From the NCBI GenBank assembly GCA_016718605.1, contig JADKCY010000002.1:1800501-1864500 (forward strand): a stretch of 64,000 bases of DNA. The letters run 5' to 3'. Made by a program: the position numbers and the translations under genes. The notes below the pieces were generated by a model that was not told where the DNA came from, made no database searches, and saw only the letters and a list, made by a program, of their open reading frames with translations. Below are positions 17,423 through 26,405 of this stretch, piece after piece. Numbering within the stretch: the first letter of the stretch is position 1; every line of letters starts with the position of its first letter. Source of the stretch: Lysobacterales bacterium (GTDB lineage: Bacteria > Pseudomonadota > Gammaproteobacteria > Xanthomonadales > Xanthomonadaceae).

Positions 17423-18543
17423 CGTTTGCCTCCCTGCAAACAGCGGCGATAAATGACCAAAGTGTGATCAACCATCGCATCTTGCGAAAAACGCGCCAGC
17501 GCATCCTCACGCGCCGTTCGACCAAGGCGTTCGCGCAGGCTCGGATCGTCGAGAAGACGCCGTAAGGCACTCGTCAACGCTGCATCGTCTTCGTTTGGCA
17601 CCAGCAGGCCATTCTCTCCCTCACGGAGCAGTTCTGGCGTGCCGCCCACGGCAGTGGCGATGATGGGAAGGCCACTGCCCATGGCTTCGATGAGGACATT
17701 TGACAGTCCCTCTTCACGCGAGGGCAAGACGAGCAAATCCGCCGCCAGCATCAGATCGGCGGTGTCGTCACGTTCATCCAGAAAGCGCACGTCATCGCTC
17801 AGCTCCAGCCGTTCGCGCAAAATCAGCAAATCACCGCGGTCGGGACCGAAACCCGCGATCCACGTCAGCGGGCGCACGGCATCGGGCAGCTTGGCCAGGG
17901 CCAGCAACAACATGCGCACATTCTTGTTGTAGACCAGTCGACCGACGAACAACAGGCGCAGCCGGTCGGCAGACTCCCAGCCGACTTTGCCGCGTGCCAA
18001 TGCGCGCTGCTGACTGCTGACATCCTCCGCCAGGGCCGCACCGTTGTGAACCACATCGATACGTTCGGCCGGAAAGCCGCAACGTTCCTGCATCAAGTCG
18101 GCGCCGGCGCGACTGTTGGAAATCACCGCGTCCGAGCCGCGCATGACCCAGCCTTTGGCTTGCCAATGCCAATCCGGAAAGTCGAGGCCCAGTCCGCGGA
18201 CCGAACTGATGAAACGGGTGCCGCGCACCAACGGCTTGACCAGGCGGGTCCACAATTCGGCGGTAATTGAAAAACAATGCACGACATCAAAATGCCCGCT
18301 TTGCAGAAAGCGCCACAACTGCCAGACGAACCGCAGATCGACAGGCTTGTGCTTCTCGATCTGATGCACGGCAATTCCTGCGTTGCGCACGGCGTCCAGC
18401 AGGAACGAGTGCTTGCGGAAATACAGCAGGGAGACATCGTGCCCACGCGCCTTCAAACCTTGCAGGAGGTGCACGATCTGGCGTTGGCTACCACCCACTT
18501 CCATCTCGTCGGTCATCACCAGAATGCGTAAAGCTCCACTCAT
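17419..18543 (-). CDS. Glycosyltransferase family 4 (GT-B)
   Basis: The product is 374 residues from the ATG at 18543, which overlaps the preceding stop in ATGA. The N-terminus ILVMTDEMEVGGSQRQIVHL is the GT4 acceptor-domain start, and SREEGLSNVLIEAMGSGLPI is the donor-site EX7E motif. It is a cytosolic or membrane-associated sugar transferase of the repeat-unit assembly. The frame extending to 18630 lies in the neighbouring gene. The sugar specificity is unknown. Confidence 0.9.
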   Translation of the reverse strand: MSGALRILVMTDEMEVGGSQRQIVHLLQGLKARGHDVSLLYFRKHSFLLDAVRNAGIAVHQIEKHKPVDLRFVWQLWRFLQSGHFDVVHCFSITAELWTRLVKPLVRGTRFISSVRGLGLDFPDWHWQAKGWVMRGSDAVISNSRAGADLMQERCGFPAERIDVVHNGAALAEDVSSQQRALARGKVGWESADRLRLLFVGRLVYNKNVRMLLLALAKLPDAVRPLTWIAGFGPDRGDLLILRERLELSDDVRFLDERDDTADLMLAADLLVLPSREEGLSNVLIEAMGSGLPIIATAVGGTPELLREGENGLLVPNEDDAALTSALRRLLDDPSLRERLGRTAREDALARFSQDAMVDHTLVIYRRCLQGGKR

Positions 18544-19799
18544 TGCGCACGCTCCCTGGCACGTCGAGCCAGCGCGCTGGCCATCTGCGCGAGCAGGCGA
18601 TCCGCCTCGCTGTGGGCGTCGAACTCGCACTGCACGCGCTTTCTGGCTGCTTCACCCAGACGGCGCCGCAACGCGCCATCCTGCAGTAAACGCTGGATTG
18701 CATCGGCCAACGCGAGCGGGTCATCCGGCGCCACCAACAGGCCGTCGCGCTCATGCTCGATCAGCTCGGGTATGCCGGACACCGTCGTGCTGATCACCGC
18801 AGCACCGCTCGCCATGGCTTCCATCAATGCCACCGGGATGCCGTCCTGATTGCCTTCGCGCGTACGCACGCTGGGCATCACCACGATGGCGGCCGATTGC
18901 AGTTCGGCGCGCACGCGTTCCTGTGGCTGTGCGCCAGGAAAGTGCAGACGCGTGGTGAGTCCGGAGCGATCACGGGCGGCTTCCAGCTCGGCACGCTGTG
19001 GTCCCTCGCCGATGACTTCGCAATCGAAGATCACGCCGCGCTGCAATAGTTGCTGCAGGGCGGGGATTAGAATATGGAAGCCCTTGATCGGGTCGAGTCG
19101 ACCCACGCTGACGATGCGTCCTGCCGTACGGTCGTCGAAATGCGCCGCTAGCTCGCTGAAATCGACACCGCAGTGCACGACCTGCAGGCGATCCCCCAGT
19201 GCTGCCGCACCCCAGCGGCCGAGGTAGGCGACGTTGTACTGGGATATCGTGACTGCCAGATCGGCATCGGCCAGCTTACGGCGCAACAGCTGATCCTCCA
19301 CGAAGATGTCGTGGGCATGACTGGTAAAGGAAAACGGTCGCGCCAGCAGACGCGATAGCGACCAAGCCATCGTCGAGGGATAGGTCGCCCAATGGGCATG
19401 AATCCATTGCGGGTCGAATTCACGCAGCGCAGGAAGTGCGGCCAGACTGCGCCACAACGCAATCAAGCTCTTGCCGAGCGCAAGCGGTTGCGACCACAGG
19501 CCCACGCAGAGTTGCCACACGATGCCAAGCAGCATCGCTGGTTGGCGGCGCACTTCGCGCCACACCGAAGGCAACTCGTGCAACCAGTGACGCGGCCCAA
19601 TGACGCGGCCCATCAACGCCTGTGCCCGTGCTTGCACGAGCTTCTCGCTGGGCGGCTTGAGCGAAAGGACGCGGATATCGACACCGCGAGCAATCAGTTG
19701 CTCGATCTCGCGCACGATGAAGGTCTCGGACCAGCATGGAAACAGCGAGACCACGTAGAGCACGCGTTGTGGCATCGGGGCGGCGAGCGATTCACTCAT
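18540..19799 (-). CDS. Glycosyltransferase family 4 (GT-B)
   Basis: The protein is about 419 residues and begins MSESLAAPMPQRVLYVVSLF, then SETFIVREIEQLIARGVDI, which is typical of the acceptor domain of exopolysaccharide GT4 enzymes. The donor-site motif is EGNQDGIPVALMEAMASGAA. The start at 19799 overlaps the stop of the upstream GT2 gene (ATGA). It is one of three GT4 enzymes in the run, which suggests a repeat unit of at least four sugars when the initiating transferase is included. Confidence 0.9.
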   Translation of the reverse strand: MSESLAAPMPQRVLYVVSLFPCWSETFIVREIEQLIARGVDIRVLSLKPPSEKLVQARAQALMGRVIGPRHWLHELPSVWREVRRQPAMLLGIVWQLCVGLWSQPLALGKSLIALWRSLAALPALREFDPQWIHAHWATYPSTMAWSLSRLLARPFSFTSHAHDIFVEDQLLRRKLADADLAVTISQYNVAYLGRWGAAALGDRLQVVHCGVDFSELAAHFDDRTAGRIVSVGRLDPIKGFHILIPALQQLLQRGVIFDCEVIGEGPQRAELEAARDRSGLTTRLHFPGAQPQERVRAELQSAAIVVMPSVRTREGNQDGIPVALMEAMASGAAVISTTVSGIPELIEHERDGLLVAPDDPLALADAIQRLLQDGALRRRLGEAARKRVQCEFDAHSEADRLLAQMASALARRARERAQ

Positions 19800-20980
19800 C
19801 GCATTGGTACCGAGGCGGCAGGCCCATTGGCGGTGATCTGCCAAAGATGGGCGTCACGTCGCCGTAGATAGTCGATGGTACCCAGCAGGGCGTAGTAATT
19901 CATGTCCAGAAACGCGCTCAGAATTCGGATCGGAAACCATTGACGCAGGCGTGGCATGGCCATGCCGGCCAACGCGCCGGCATAGGCCAGAAGCTGCAGC
20001 ATAACCAGTACGCCGTAGAACGAATTATCCAGTGCGAGAAACGCGCTTCCAAGGCCAACGCTCAGCAACATCCAGGGAGTCAGCAAACGCAGCAGCTTGT
20101 GGCTCACATATCGCCACCAGAGTCGATTGCGCCAAGGCAGTAACAAGCCTGGCCAGACCGCCAGCAACTGCCAGTTGCCGGCAAGCGTTCTGCGCTTGCG
20201 AACAGATTCGACAGCAGGGGGGCTCGGCTGATCCCACACCACAGCCGCGCGCTCCAGTCCGATCCGCCCACCCTGCGCGGCGATTTGCAGTGGCACCCAG
20301 AGGTCGTCCAGCACGATACCGGCGGGCGGTAGCGGCATGTGTTCCCGTCGCACGGCATACAGTGCACCACTCACACCCACGACCGAGCCAGTCTGCGACT
20401 CCATTTGCCGCAGCGCACTTTCATAGCGCCAGTAGGCGTCGGTGGAGACGGACTCGGGTGCAGAAGCGAGCTCAGGATCGCCAACTGTAAAGCGCAGCAG
20501 ACCGCTGACGGCACGTAGTTCACCACTGGCAAGTGCATTGGCGAGACGCCGCAGCGCATCCGATGAAACGCGCTGACGGATGTCGTTGAAGACCAGTAGC
20601 TCGCCTGTGGCCGCTTGAATGGCATCGCGCAGACAGGTCGATTTGCCTCGACGCTCCTTGTGAATCAGCACCCGCAGGCGATCATCCTGCAGTGCATGCA
20701 GACGCTCGGCGCTGCCGTCGGTCGACCCATCAGAAGCCACCACGATTTGCAGTTTTTCCTGCGGATAGTCGAGCGCACGCAGCATCGCGATTTTGCGCTC
20801 CAGTTGCGCACCCGGATTGTGCGCAGCGATACAAACGCTGAGGGTGGGTGTCCATTCCTGAGGTGAGACGGGCTTTGGTCGCACCTTCGACAACAGCCAC
20901 AGGAGCAGCGGATAGCCCGCGAACGTATAGGCCAGCAGGATTAGCCCTGCCCACACACCAAGGTGCGCGAGCAGCGTCAC
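19796..20980 (-). CDS. Membrane glycosyltransferase family 2
   Basis: The 394-residue protein has an N-terminal membrane helix (LLAHLGVWAGLILLAYTFAG), a GT-A domain starting TLSVCIAAHNPGAQLERKI with VASDGSTDGSAERL, the segment LLVFNDIRQRV where other family members have a DxD-like DAR, and three or more C-terminal hydrophobic helices. This is the layout of processive or membrane-bound GT2 enzymes. The GTG at 20980 overlaps the preceding stop (GTGA). The VSGALYAVRREH segment and the KRRTLAGNWQL segment, an analogue of the QxxRW motif, are in expected order. Confidence 0.87.
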   Translation of the reverse strand: MTLLAHLGVWAGLILLAYTFAGYPLLLWLLSKVRPKPVSPQEWTPTLSVCIAAHNPGAQLERKIAMLRALDYPQEKLQIVVASDGSTDGSAERLHALQDDRLRVLIHKERRGKSTCLRDAIQAATGELLVFNDIRQRVSSDALRRLANALASGELRAVSGLLRFTVGDPELASAPESVSTDAYWRYESALRQMESQTGSVVGVSGALYAVRREHMPLPPAGIVLDDLWVPLQIAAQGGRIGLERAAVVWDQPSPPAVESVRKRRTLAGNWQLLAVWPGLLLPWRNRLWWRYVSHKLLRLLTPWMLLSVGLGSAFLALDNSFYGVLVMLQLLAYAGALAGMAMPRLRQWFPIRILSAFLDMNYYALLGTIDYLRRRDAHLWQITANGPAASVPMR

Positions 20981-21759
20981 GGCGCGCTTCCAAGCAGGCG
21001 CGCACGAACCTTTTCATAGCGCCCATCGCCCAGTAGTTGCTTGGCAAGGACGAGACCTTGGTAGCGAATTTGCAGGGGCAACAATGCCCATTGACCGCGC
21101 TGGAACCACTGCACGACCCGCGGACTCAGATGTCCTGCCGTGACGGCCACGCGCGGCAGTATGGCAGTCGGATTTTTCGCCGCAGGCCAGCGCGCTATCC
21201 CCGGCGCGGAGCCGAGCACGGCGCTGTAGCCGAGTGCCTGCGCTGTCGCGGCGAGGCCACTGGGTGCGCGACCACCGGGCGGTGCCAACAGCGTCACGGG
21301 CTGTCCCAGATGCTGTTCGATCTCAGCCTTTGAGACGCGTAGCTCTTCGCGGAGATGCGATGCATCCAGGTGTGTGAAGTAGGTATGTGTCAATCCATGC
21401 GATTGAATGCTCATGCCCGCCTCGGCCATCGCGCGAAGTTCGGACCAACCGCAGTAGCCAGCCGTGCCCACCCGCGCGGGGTTGACGAAGAAATCGGCCC
21501 GAAGTCCGCGTTCTTGCAAAATCGGCAGCGCCTGCGAATAGTTGCTGGCATCGCCATCGTCAAAGCCGAGCCACACCGCGTGGCTACTTGCCTGCTGCAG
21601 GCCGTCGCGCGCGCTTCCCAGGTGCGCGCCCGCCGCCGTCAGGGCATCCAGGTGATCGGCAAAGCAAGTGGCTGCGATCGTGTAATGCGGGTCCGCGCCA
21701 AGTGGTGCGGCGGCATTGGCGGAAAGTCCGTGATACATGAGGCAGAGGGCGCGTGGCAT
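20977..21759 (-). CDS. Polysaccharide deacetylase (NodB homology)
   Basis: The 260-residue protein has the NodB motifs VWLGFDDGDASN (catalytic and metal-binding aspartates) and SHGLTH (the metal-binding histidine motif) followed by LLAPPGGR. It would remove N- or O-acetyl groups from the polysaccharide or a lipid-linked precursor. No signal peptide is visible, so action at the cytosolic face or on a precursor is possible. The start MPRALCLMYHGL is typical of the deacetylases in exosortase-A-type polysaccharide loci. It is separated from the outer-membrane barrel gene by only 5 bases. Confidence 0.88.
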   Translation of the reverse strand: MPRALCLMYHGLSANAAAPLGADPHYTIAATCFADHLDALTAAGAHLGSARDGLQQASSHAVWLGFDDGDASNYSQALPILQERGLRADFFVNPARVGTAGYCGWSELRAMAEAGMSIQSHGLTHTYFTHLDASHLREELRVSKAEIEQHLGQPVTLLAPPGGRAPSGLAATAQALGYSAVLGSAPGIARWPAAKNPTAILPRVAVTAGHLSPRVVQWFQRGQWALLPLQIRYQGLVLAKQLLGDGRYEKVRARLLGSAP

Positions 21760-21764
21760 GGTGA

Positions 21765-23129
21765 TCAGCGGATGTAATTGATCGACAGCACGACGCGATT
21801 GTCGTCATAGCCTTGCAGCGGATCGCTGCTGCTGCGTTCGTTGTGGCTGAGATCCAGACTGATGCCGAAGCGGCGTGACCAGCGCCAATCGGCCGTCGCG
21901 CCATAGCGCAGTTCACGATCATCGCGCAGCAACGCGATGTAGTCGCGCCATTCGCGTGCGGCATAGGCGCCGACGGCGAATTGCGGCGTGATCTGTCGAT
22001 TGATGCCCACGCTCAGACCATTCGCGTCCTGATCCAGTTCGGGATTGATCTCGTAGCCGAAGCGGCGCACATACGCATCCATGCGCATGTAGACCGTATC
22101 GCTGCGGCGCGCCAGACCCAAGCTGGCAGACTTTTCGTCGTAAAGATCCGCACTGACGGCGGTCGTCGACAGATTTGGCAGGCCGATGGGCAACTCAAAG
22201 TCGGTGACCGTTGGTGCGCTGCCCAGCAGGTATTGGCTGCTGTCGCTGAACTGGCGCAGCAGGCTGGCTTCCAGCCGCGTGAGTTCGGTCAGTTGCAGGC
22301 CACCACGCACGCGCAACAACGGGCGCGTCTCATCGGCAACCGCATCCGGATCCGCGTCGTCAAAGCGCACTCGGGTGACGCCCAGATCGGCCGACCAATC
22401 GCCGCGACTGCTGCGGCGGTCATAGCGGGCAAACACGTCCTGTCGCTGATAGTCGGCGTTGAAGCTGGATGCGACATCGAACTGCGCATCGAGATATTCG
22501 GCATTGAATGACAGTGTGCTGACACTGTTCAGTTCCCACAGTCCGCGCGCCGCGGCGCTCCAGCGGTCACTGTTGAAGTCGATGGTCTGTTCGGCATCCG
22601 TGTTGGTATAGCGTGCTTCCAGCAGCAATCGGGTGCGCGAGGTTGGTCGCAGAGCGAGCGTGGGACCGGTCACCAGCAGACGGGTGCGTTGCAGGTTATC
22701 GGGCTGTTCCACGGCAAACACGTTGACGGGTTGATCGCTCAGGACGCCGTCCAACGCCCAGGTCAATCGTTCCGGCAGCAAACGCCAAGCTGCACGCATG
22801 CCGACCCGTGCACGGCTTTCATCCGCGAAACTGTCATCAAGATAGCTGCGCCGTTCTAGGTCACCCGCTGCCTGCAGGCTCAGCAGGTCGCCTTCCTGGG
22901 TCAGTGCGAAGCCGATGTAGGGGGCGATCGCGGTGTCACTGACGATCGGACCAAAGGCGGGATCGTCGGTGACCGGCTGACGAGCGATGTTGTCGCTATG
23001 CTCGGCGAACAGGCCAATCCGATAGTTGAGGTCGACGGCAAAGCCGGGACAGCTGAGCGCGAGCAGACAGACCGTGCTGAGGCTGCGTCGCAGGATCGTT
23101 GCCGGGCGCGGCAAGGTTGTCGCCGTCAT
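21765..23129 (-). CDS. Outer-membrane beta-barrel protein of the polysaccharide locus
   Basis: The ATG at 23129 has a strong GGAG ribosome-binding site and starts a clear signal peptide (RRSLSTVCLLALSCPGFA). The remaining roughly 425 residues alternate hydrophobic and polar positions and are rich in repeated Tyr/Arg/Asp strands, ending NRVVLSINYIR with the aromatic-rich C-terminus expected of an outer-membrane barrel. Similar proteins accompany Wza/Wzz genes in exosortase-A-type loci, where an export or assembly role is assumed. The frame upstream to 23267 has no leader features. Confidence 0.8.
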   Translation of the reverse strand: MTATTLPRPATILRRSLSTVCLLALSCPGFAVDLNYRIGLFAEHSDNIARQPVTDDPAFGPIVSDTAIAPYIGFALTQEGDLLSLQAAGDLERRSYLDDSFADESRARVGMRAAWRLLPERLTWALDGVLSDQPVNVFAVEQPDNLQRTRLLVTGPTLALRPTSRTRLLLEARYTNTDAEQTIDFNSDRWSAAARGLWELNSVSTLSFNAEYLDAQFDVASSFNADYQRQDVFARYDRRSSRGDWSADLGVTRVRFDDADPDAVADETRPLLRVRGGLQLTELTRLEASLLRQFSDSSQYLLGSAPTVTDFELPIGLPNLSTTAVSADLYDEKSASLGLARRSDTVYMRMDAYVRRFGYEINPELDQDANGLSVGINRQITPQFAVGAYAAREWRDYIALLRDDRELRYGATADWRWSRRFGISLDLSHNERSSSDPLQGYDDNRVVLSINYIR

Positions 23130-23157
23130 GATGAGGGCTCCTTCGGGCAGGGTCGCG

Positions 23158-23871
23158 TCATGGCACACGGTTGAACACCACGCCCGCCAAACGCTGTGGA
23201 TCCAACACAGCGCTTGCGCTCTGCACGGCGGCGGGTGTGTCGCGGCCATAGCCCGCGACCAACACACAGCAATCGGTCATCGTGGCAAGAATGCGGGTGT
23301 CAGGGGAGGCATTGGCGGCTGGCGCATCAAGGATCACCGTGACCTTTTCGGCGACACTGCGCAGCGAGTCGATCATGCCGCGCATGCGGGCGTGGCCGAG
23401 TAGATCGCCACTCGCTTCGCGGCGCGTGCCGACCGGCAGGAGCGTCAAGCGCGCCAGACCACTCGGATACAACACGTCAGCCAGGTTGTCGACGCGACCC
23501 TCTAGGTAATCCACTAGGCCGCCGTTGCGCACTTCGACATCCAGACGCTGATGCAAGCAGGGCTGACGCAAATTGCAGTCAACCAAAATAACTTGCCGGG
23601 TTTCATCGAACGCGAAGGCTGCGGCGAGATTGAGTGCGACGTAACTGCCGCCGCTACCTCTCGCCACGGGCGCCACCAGTAGCACCTCGACGCGGCTGTC
23701 AGTGCGCGCCAGCAACTGCGTGCGGAGATCGCGGAAGGCATCGGCGGGGCGTGCGTCCTGCATATCGTGGCGGACGATTCGGCGCGCATCCAGTTGACGC
23801 GAATCGAGCCGCTGCACGGCCGATTCGCTGGGTACCAGTGCCGCCGAGCGTGAGTCATTGTCAGAAGTCAT
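23158..23871 (-). CDS. CpsD/CapB-like BY-kinase homologue with degenerate Walker A
   Basis: The 237-residue protein has the fold pattern of bacterial tyrosine kinases that partner Wzz: a putative P-loop at residues 69-76 reading VARGSGGS, and a Walker A'-like VILVDCNLR at residues 94-102. The P-loop lysine (GxGKS/T) is absent, and no C-terminal tyrosine cluster is visible. ATP hydrolysis and autophosphorylation are therefore doubtful, and it may be a structural partner of Wzz. The start at 23871 overlaps the Wzz stop in TGATG. Confidence 0.8.
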   Translation of the reverse strand: MTSDNDSRSAALVPSESAVQRLDSRQLDARRIVRHDMQDARPADAFRDLRTQLLARTDSRVEVLLVAPVARGSGGSYVALNLAAAFAFDETRQVILVDCNLRQPCLHQRLDVEVRNGGLVDYLEGRVDNLADVLYPSGLARLTLLPVGTRREASGDLLGHARMRGMIDSLRSVAEKVTVILDAPAANASPDTRILATMTDCCVLVAGYGRDTPAAVQSASAVLDPQRLAGVVFNRVP

Positions 23872-25427
23872 CACAACAGTGCTCCTCGACTGAAGGCCAG
23901 CACAAAGTAGACGCCCAACGCGGATAGCACGATCACTGCGGCCATCCACAGACGCAGCCGCTGTTTCCGCTGATCACTGCGCGTCTGGTATTCGGGAATG
24001 CTGACCAGTACCGGCAATCCGCTGAGCTCGGCCAATTGCCCGGCATGCCGGGCACGCGGATCAAACTGCACCAGCAGGAACAGGATCAACAGCGGTACAG
24101 CGATGGCCCCCAGCACCCCTGCGACAGCAAAGTGCAGCAGGCGCAACCCGCTGGCGCGCAATGGCAGCGCCGCAGGCTCCTGGACGCGGAAACTCAAGCC
24201 GCGCTGCTCGGCATCCAGATTCATCGACACGCGGGCGTTTTCGCGCCGCCGCAGCAGATCCTGATAGATGTCACGGTTGACTTCGTAGTCGCGGGTCAGT
24301 TCGGCGAGCGCGGCTTCGGAGTCCGCGACACGGCGGCCACGCTCGAGTTCTTCCTGCATGATGCCTTCGTTGTCACCAATGCGGGCGCGCAAAGCAGCCA
24401 TCTCGCTGCGGACTTTGGCGAGGTCCGAGCGCAGTTGCTGGTACAGCGGGTTGCTGGTGGCGGCGTCGTCGTTTGCGGTGCCATTGGCCTGTGCAGTTTC
24501 CTCGCGTCGCAGCACTGCTTTCAAATCGTCGATCTGGTGACGCAGACGCACGACATCGGGATAGGAGTCCGTGTAGTCGAGCAACAGGGTGTCGAGCTGG
24601 TTTTGCAGTTCCAGCAAACGGAGCCGGGTTTGCGAGGCACGACTGCGCACATCCGAGACTTCCGCTTCGCCCGACATTTGTGCCTGCAATGACGTTTCAC
24701 GCATCTGCATTTCAGCGAGATCCGTGCGAGCGGTTTCGATCCGTCCGCGAATTTGCGAGATGCGTTCGCGCACATCGACGTCGGTACCTGGGCGCGCATC
24801 CAGATTGCCTGCGCGGAAAGCCTTCAGTTTGTCTTCGGCTTCGGTCAGTTTGGCGTGGTATTCGTCGACGCGCGCAGCAATGAACTCATAGGCTTCGCGA
24901 CTCTCACGTTCTTTGGCGGCGAGACTTTCACTGATGAACAGATCGGCGAAGCGCTGCGCCACCTTGAAGGCGCGCTCGGGCTGACTGTCGTGGTAGCTGA
25001 TCTGGATGAGGTTTTCACCCGGGCTGTCGATCAGGGTGCGTTGCTTGATTTCCTCGCCGATGCGTTCACGCGCCAACGCATCCGGATTGGACGCCGACCA
25101 ACCACCCGTCGTCAGCACGTCTTCCATCAGTCGTCGACTGAAGATCACCTCACTGGCAATTCGCGCACGGTCACCGACACTGGTGGCAACTGCGCGACCT
25201 TCCATCAGTGGCGCGATGATGTTGCCTTCGCCGACGAGGATGGTGGTGGCTGACACGAACTTCTTCGGCCAGAGCACGCCAATCCCCAGCGTCAACAGTG
25301 CGATCAGCGCAAAAATGATTGCCAGCAGCAAGGCGTTGCGCTTGAGCTCTCCCCACACGGTGGGCAGTCGACTCAGCACTTCTTGCACGCCCCCGCCCGG
25401 CGTCTCGACTGCCATCGGAAAGTTCAC
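23871..25427 (-). CDS. Wzz-type polysaccharide chain-length determinant
   Basis: The 518-residue protein has an N-terminal cytosolic stretch, a first membrane helix (ALLLAIIFALIALLTLGIGV, about residues 32-51), a long periplasmic coiled coil (about residues 160-400, with heptads such as LTEAEDKLKAFRAG and ELTRDYEVNRDIYQDLLRR), and C-terminal hydrophobic helices near residues 432-455 and 492-512. This matches the Wzz family of polysaccharide co-polymerases in exosortase-A-type loci. The GTG start overlaps the Wza stop (GTGA). It would set chain length together with the polymerase at 11307-12599. Confidence 0.9.
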   Translation of the reverse strand: MNFPMAVETPGGGVQEVLSRLPTVWGELKRNALLLAIIFALIALLTLGIGVLWPKKFVSATTILVGEGNIIAPLMEGRAVATSVGDRARIASEVIFSRRLMEDVLTTGGWSASNPDALARERIGEEIKQRTLIDSPGENLIQISYHDSQPERAFKVAQRFADLFISESLAAKERESREAYEFIAARVDEYHAKLTEAEDKLKAFRAGNLDARPGTDVDVRERISQIRGRIETARTDLAEMQMRETSLQAQMSGEAEVSDVRSRASQTRLRLLELQNQLDTLLLDYTDSYPDVVRLRHQIDDLKAVLRREETAQANGTANDDAATSNPLYQQLRSDLAKVRSEMAALRARIGDNEGIMQEELERGRRVADSEAALAELTRDYEVNRDIYQDLLRRRENARVSMNLDAEQRGLSFRVQEPAALPLRASGLRLLHFAVAGVLGAIAVPLLILFLLVQFDPRARHAGQLAELSGLPVLVSIPEYQTRSDQRKQRLRLWMAAVIVLSALGVYFVLAFSRGALL

Positions 25428-26098
25428 AGCGCACGCTCCGGAACCGTAATCACGTCGCCAGGCTGCACGTCGATATTGGTATCTAGTTCACCGGACTTGA
25501 GAATGTCGCCCAGCTTGATGGCCACACTGTGGGTCCCGGCGCTCGCCTGTTTGCGAAACAAACGGGTGCGGTTGGGGGCCGCGAAATCGGTTACGCCGCC
25601 AGCTTCCAGCACGGCATCCAGCACCGTCATGCCCTGACGATAGGGAATGGAAACCGGCTGCCGGACCGCACCCGTCACCCGCACGCGGGAAATGAACTCG
25701 TGGCTGCGCAATTCGGTGAGGATCACCGCCACTTTGGGGTCGCGCACAAAGGCCGCCAATCGCGCTTGAATGTCGTCGGAAACCTCTTGCGGCATCCGGC
25801 CGCCAGCGATGACATCGCCGATCAATGGGACCGAGATCCGTCCGTCCGGACGCACGGGAACGCTGACACTCAACTCCGGATTGCGCCACACGGCGATCTG
25901 CAGTTGGTCGTCGACACCGATGCGGTAGATGCCAGCGGTGTCGTTGCTGTCAGCAGTTGCTGCCTCGGGAAGGTCATCGGTCTGTGCGGCGGTGGCCAGA
26001 ATGGGCGTGCCAAACAAGGCCAGCGCCATCAATAGCAGGCTCCAGACGCACTTCCGGCAGCAAACCGTTAGGGCGTTGCGGGATGAAGTATTGAACAT
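25424..26098 (-). CDS. Wza-type outer-membrane polysaccharide export protein
   Basis: A signal peptide (residues 1 to about 38, with VWSLLLMALALFGTPILATA) is followed by the polysaccharide-export domain (YRIGVDDQLQIAVWRNPELS, then VRPDGRISVPLIGDV) and an SLBB-like segment (RVTGAVRQPVSIPYRQGMT). The product forms the periplasmic and outer-membrane exit channel. The ATG at 26098 has GGAG seven bases upstream and is the first gene of the minus-strand operon. At 224 residues it is short for Wza and lacks a visible lipobox. Its upstream region carries a CRP/Clp box and a strong hairpin. Confidence 0.9.
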   Translation of the reverse strand: MFNTSSRNALTVCCRKCVWSLLLMALALFGTPILATAAQTDDLPEAATADSNDTAGIYRIGVDDQLQIAVWRNPELSVSVPVRPDGRISVPLIGDVIAGGRMPQEVSDDIQARLAAFVRDPKVAVILTELRSHEFISRVRVTGAVRQPVSIPYRQGMTVLDAVLEAGGVTDFAAPNRTRLFRKQASAGTHSVAIKLGDILKSGELDTNIDVQPGDVITVPERAL

Positions 26099-26280
26099 GC
26101 ACGACTCCAATTCTGAGGGCATTTTCTGAGAGCATCTGGTCGGGTGGCTGGACGGGCCAGAGGAGGTGAGGCTGGAACTGCGCCGATGTGCGAAATTCGG
26201 CGCGATGCGACATCGCTGTAACAATCGCGAAAACCTGTTCGGCACCGTCGCTCGGCACGCCGACCACACTCCGCATGCGG

Positions 26281-26311
26281 GTCAGGCCGGCGCCCTAGGG
26301 CGCCGGCTGAC
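26281..26311 (-). promoter_or_regulatory. GC-rich leader hairpin upstream of the export operon
   Basis: A perfect 22-bp palindrome (26286-26307, centred on CCCTAGGG) is flanked by GTCA and TGAC, giving a stem of up to 15 bp with one bulged base. It lies about 170 bases upstream of the wza-type start and just downstream of the predicted promoter. No T-tract follows, so it may be an attenuator, an RNA-stabilising structure or a protein site. Confidence 0.55.
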
Positions 26312-26341
26312 CACCAGCTGCACAAACTCAGCCAGCCTGCG

Positions 26342-26381
26342 ATCATAGTGCAGCTTCCAACGTTTTGTGAGCCCCATCACA
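26342..26381 (-). promoter_or_regulatory. CRP/Clp-type box and -10 element of the polysaccharide export operon
   Basis: TGTGA-GCCCCA-TCACA at 26366-26381 matches the CRP consensus TGTGA-N6-TCACA at all ten defined positions. On the minus strand a TATGAT -10 element (26347-26342) begins 26.5 bases from the box centre, which places the box close to a class II activator position. In Xanthomonadales the CRP homologue Clp, whose DNA binding is inhibited by c-di-GMP, controls exopolysaccharide genes, so similar control is inferred here. Confidence 0.75.
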
Positions 26382-26405
26382 TTTATTTGCGGTCTTTGGA
26401 TCCCC

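Larger units (their letters stand above)
26099..26405. other. Divergent regulatory region between the export operon and the J-domain gene
   Basis: About 300 bases without a gene. It holds a perfect CRP/Clp-type box (26366-26381), a -10-like TATGAT on the minus strand (26347-26342), a 10-bp palindrome CCGCATGCGG (26271-26280) and a strong hairpin (26281-26311). The transcript of the export operon would then begin near 26335 with a leader of roughly 235 bases. Confidence 0.6.

Noticed and set aside
26367..26405. GTG at 26367 as start of the J-domain gene
   Set aside because: It lies inside the perfect CRP/Clp box and encodes a stretch unlike the J-domain; a GTG at 26406 directly precedes the domain.
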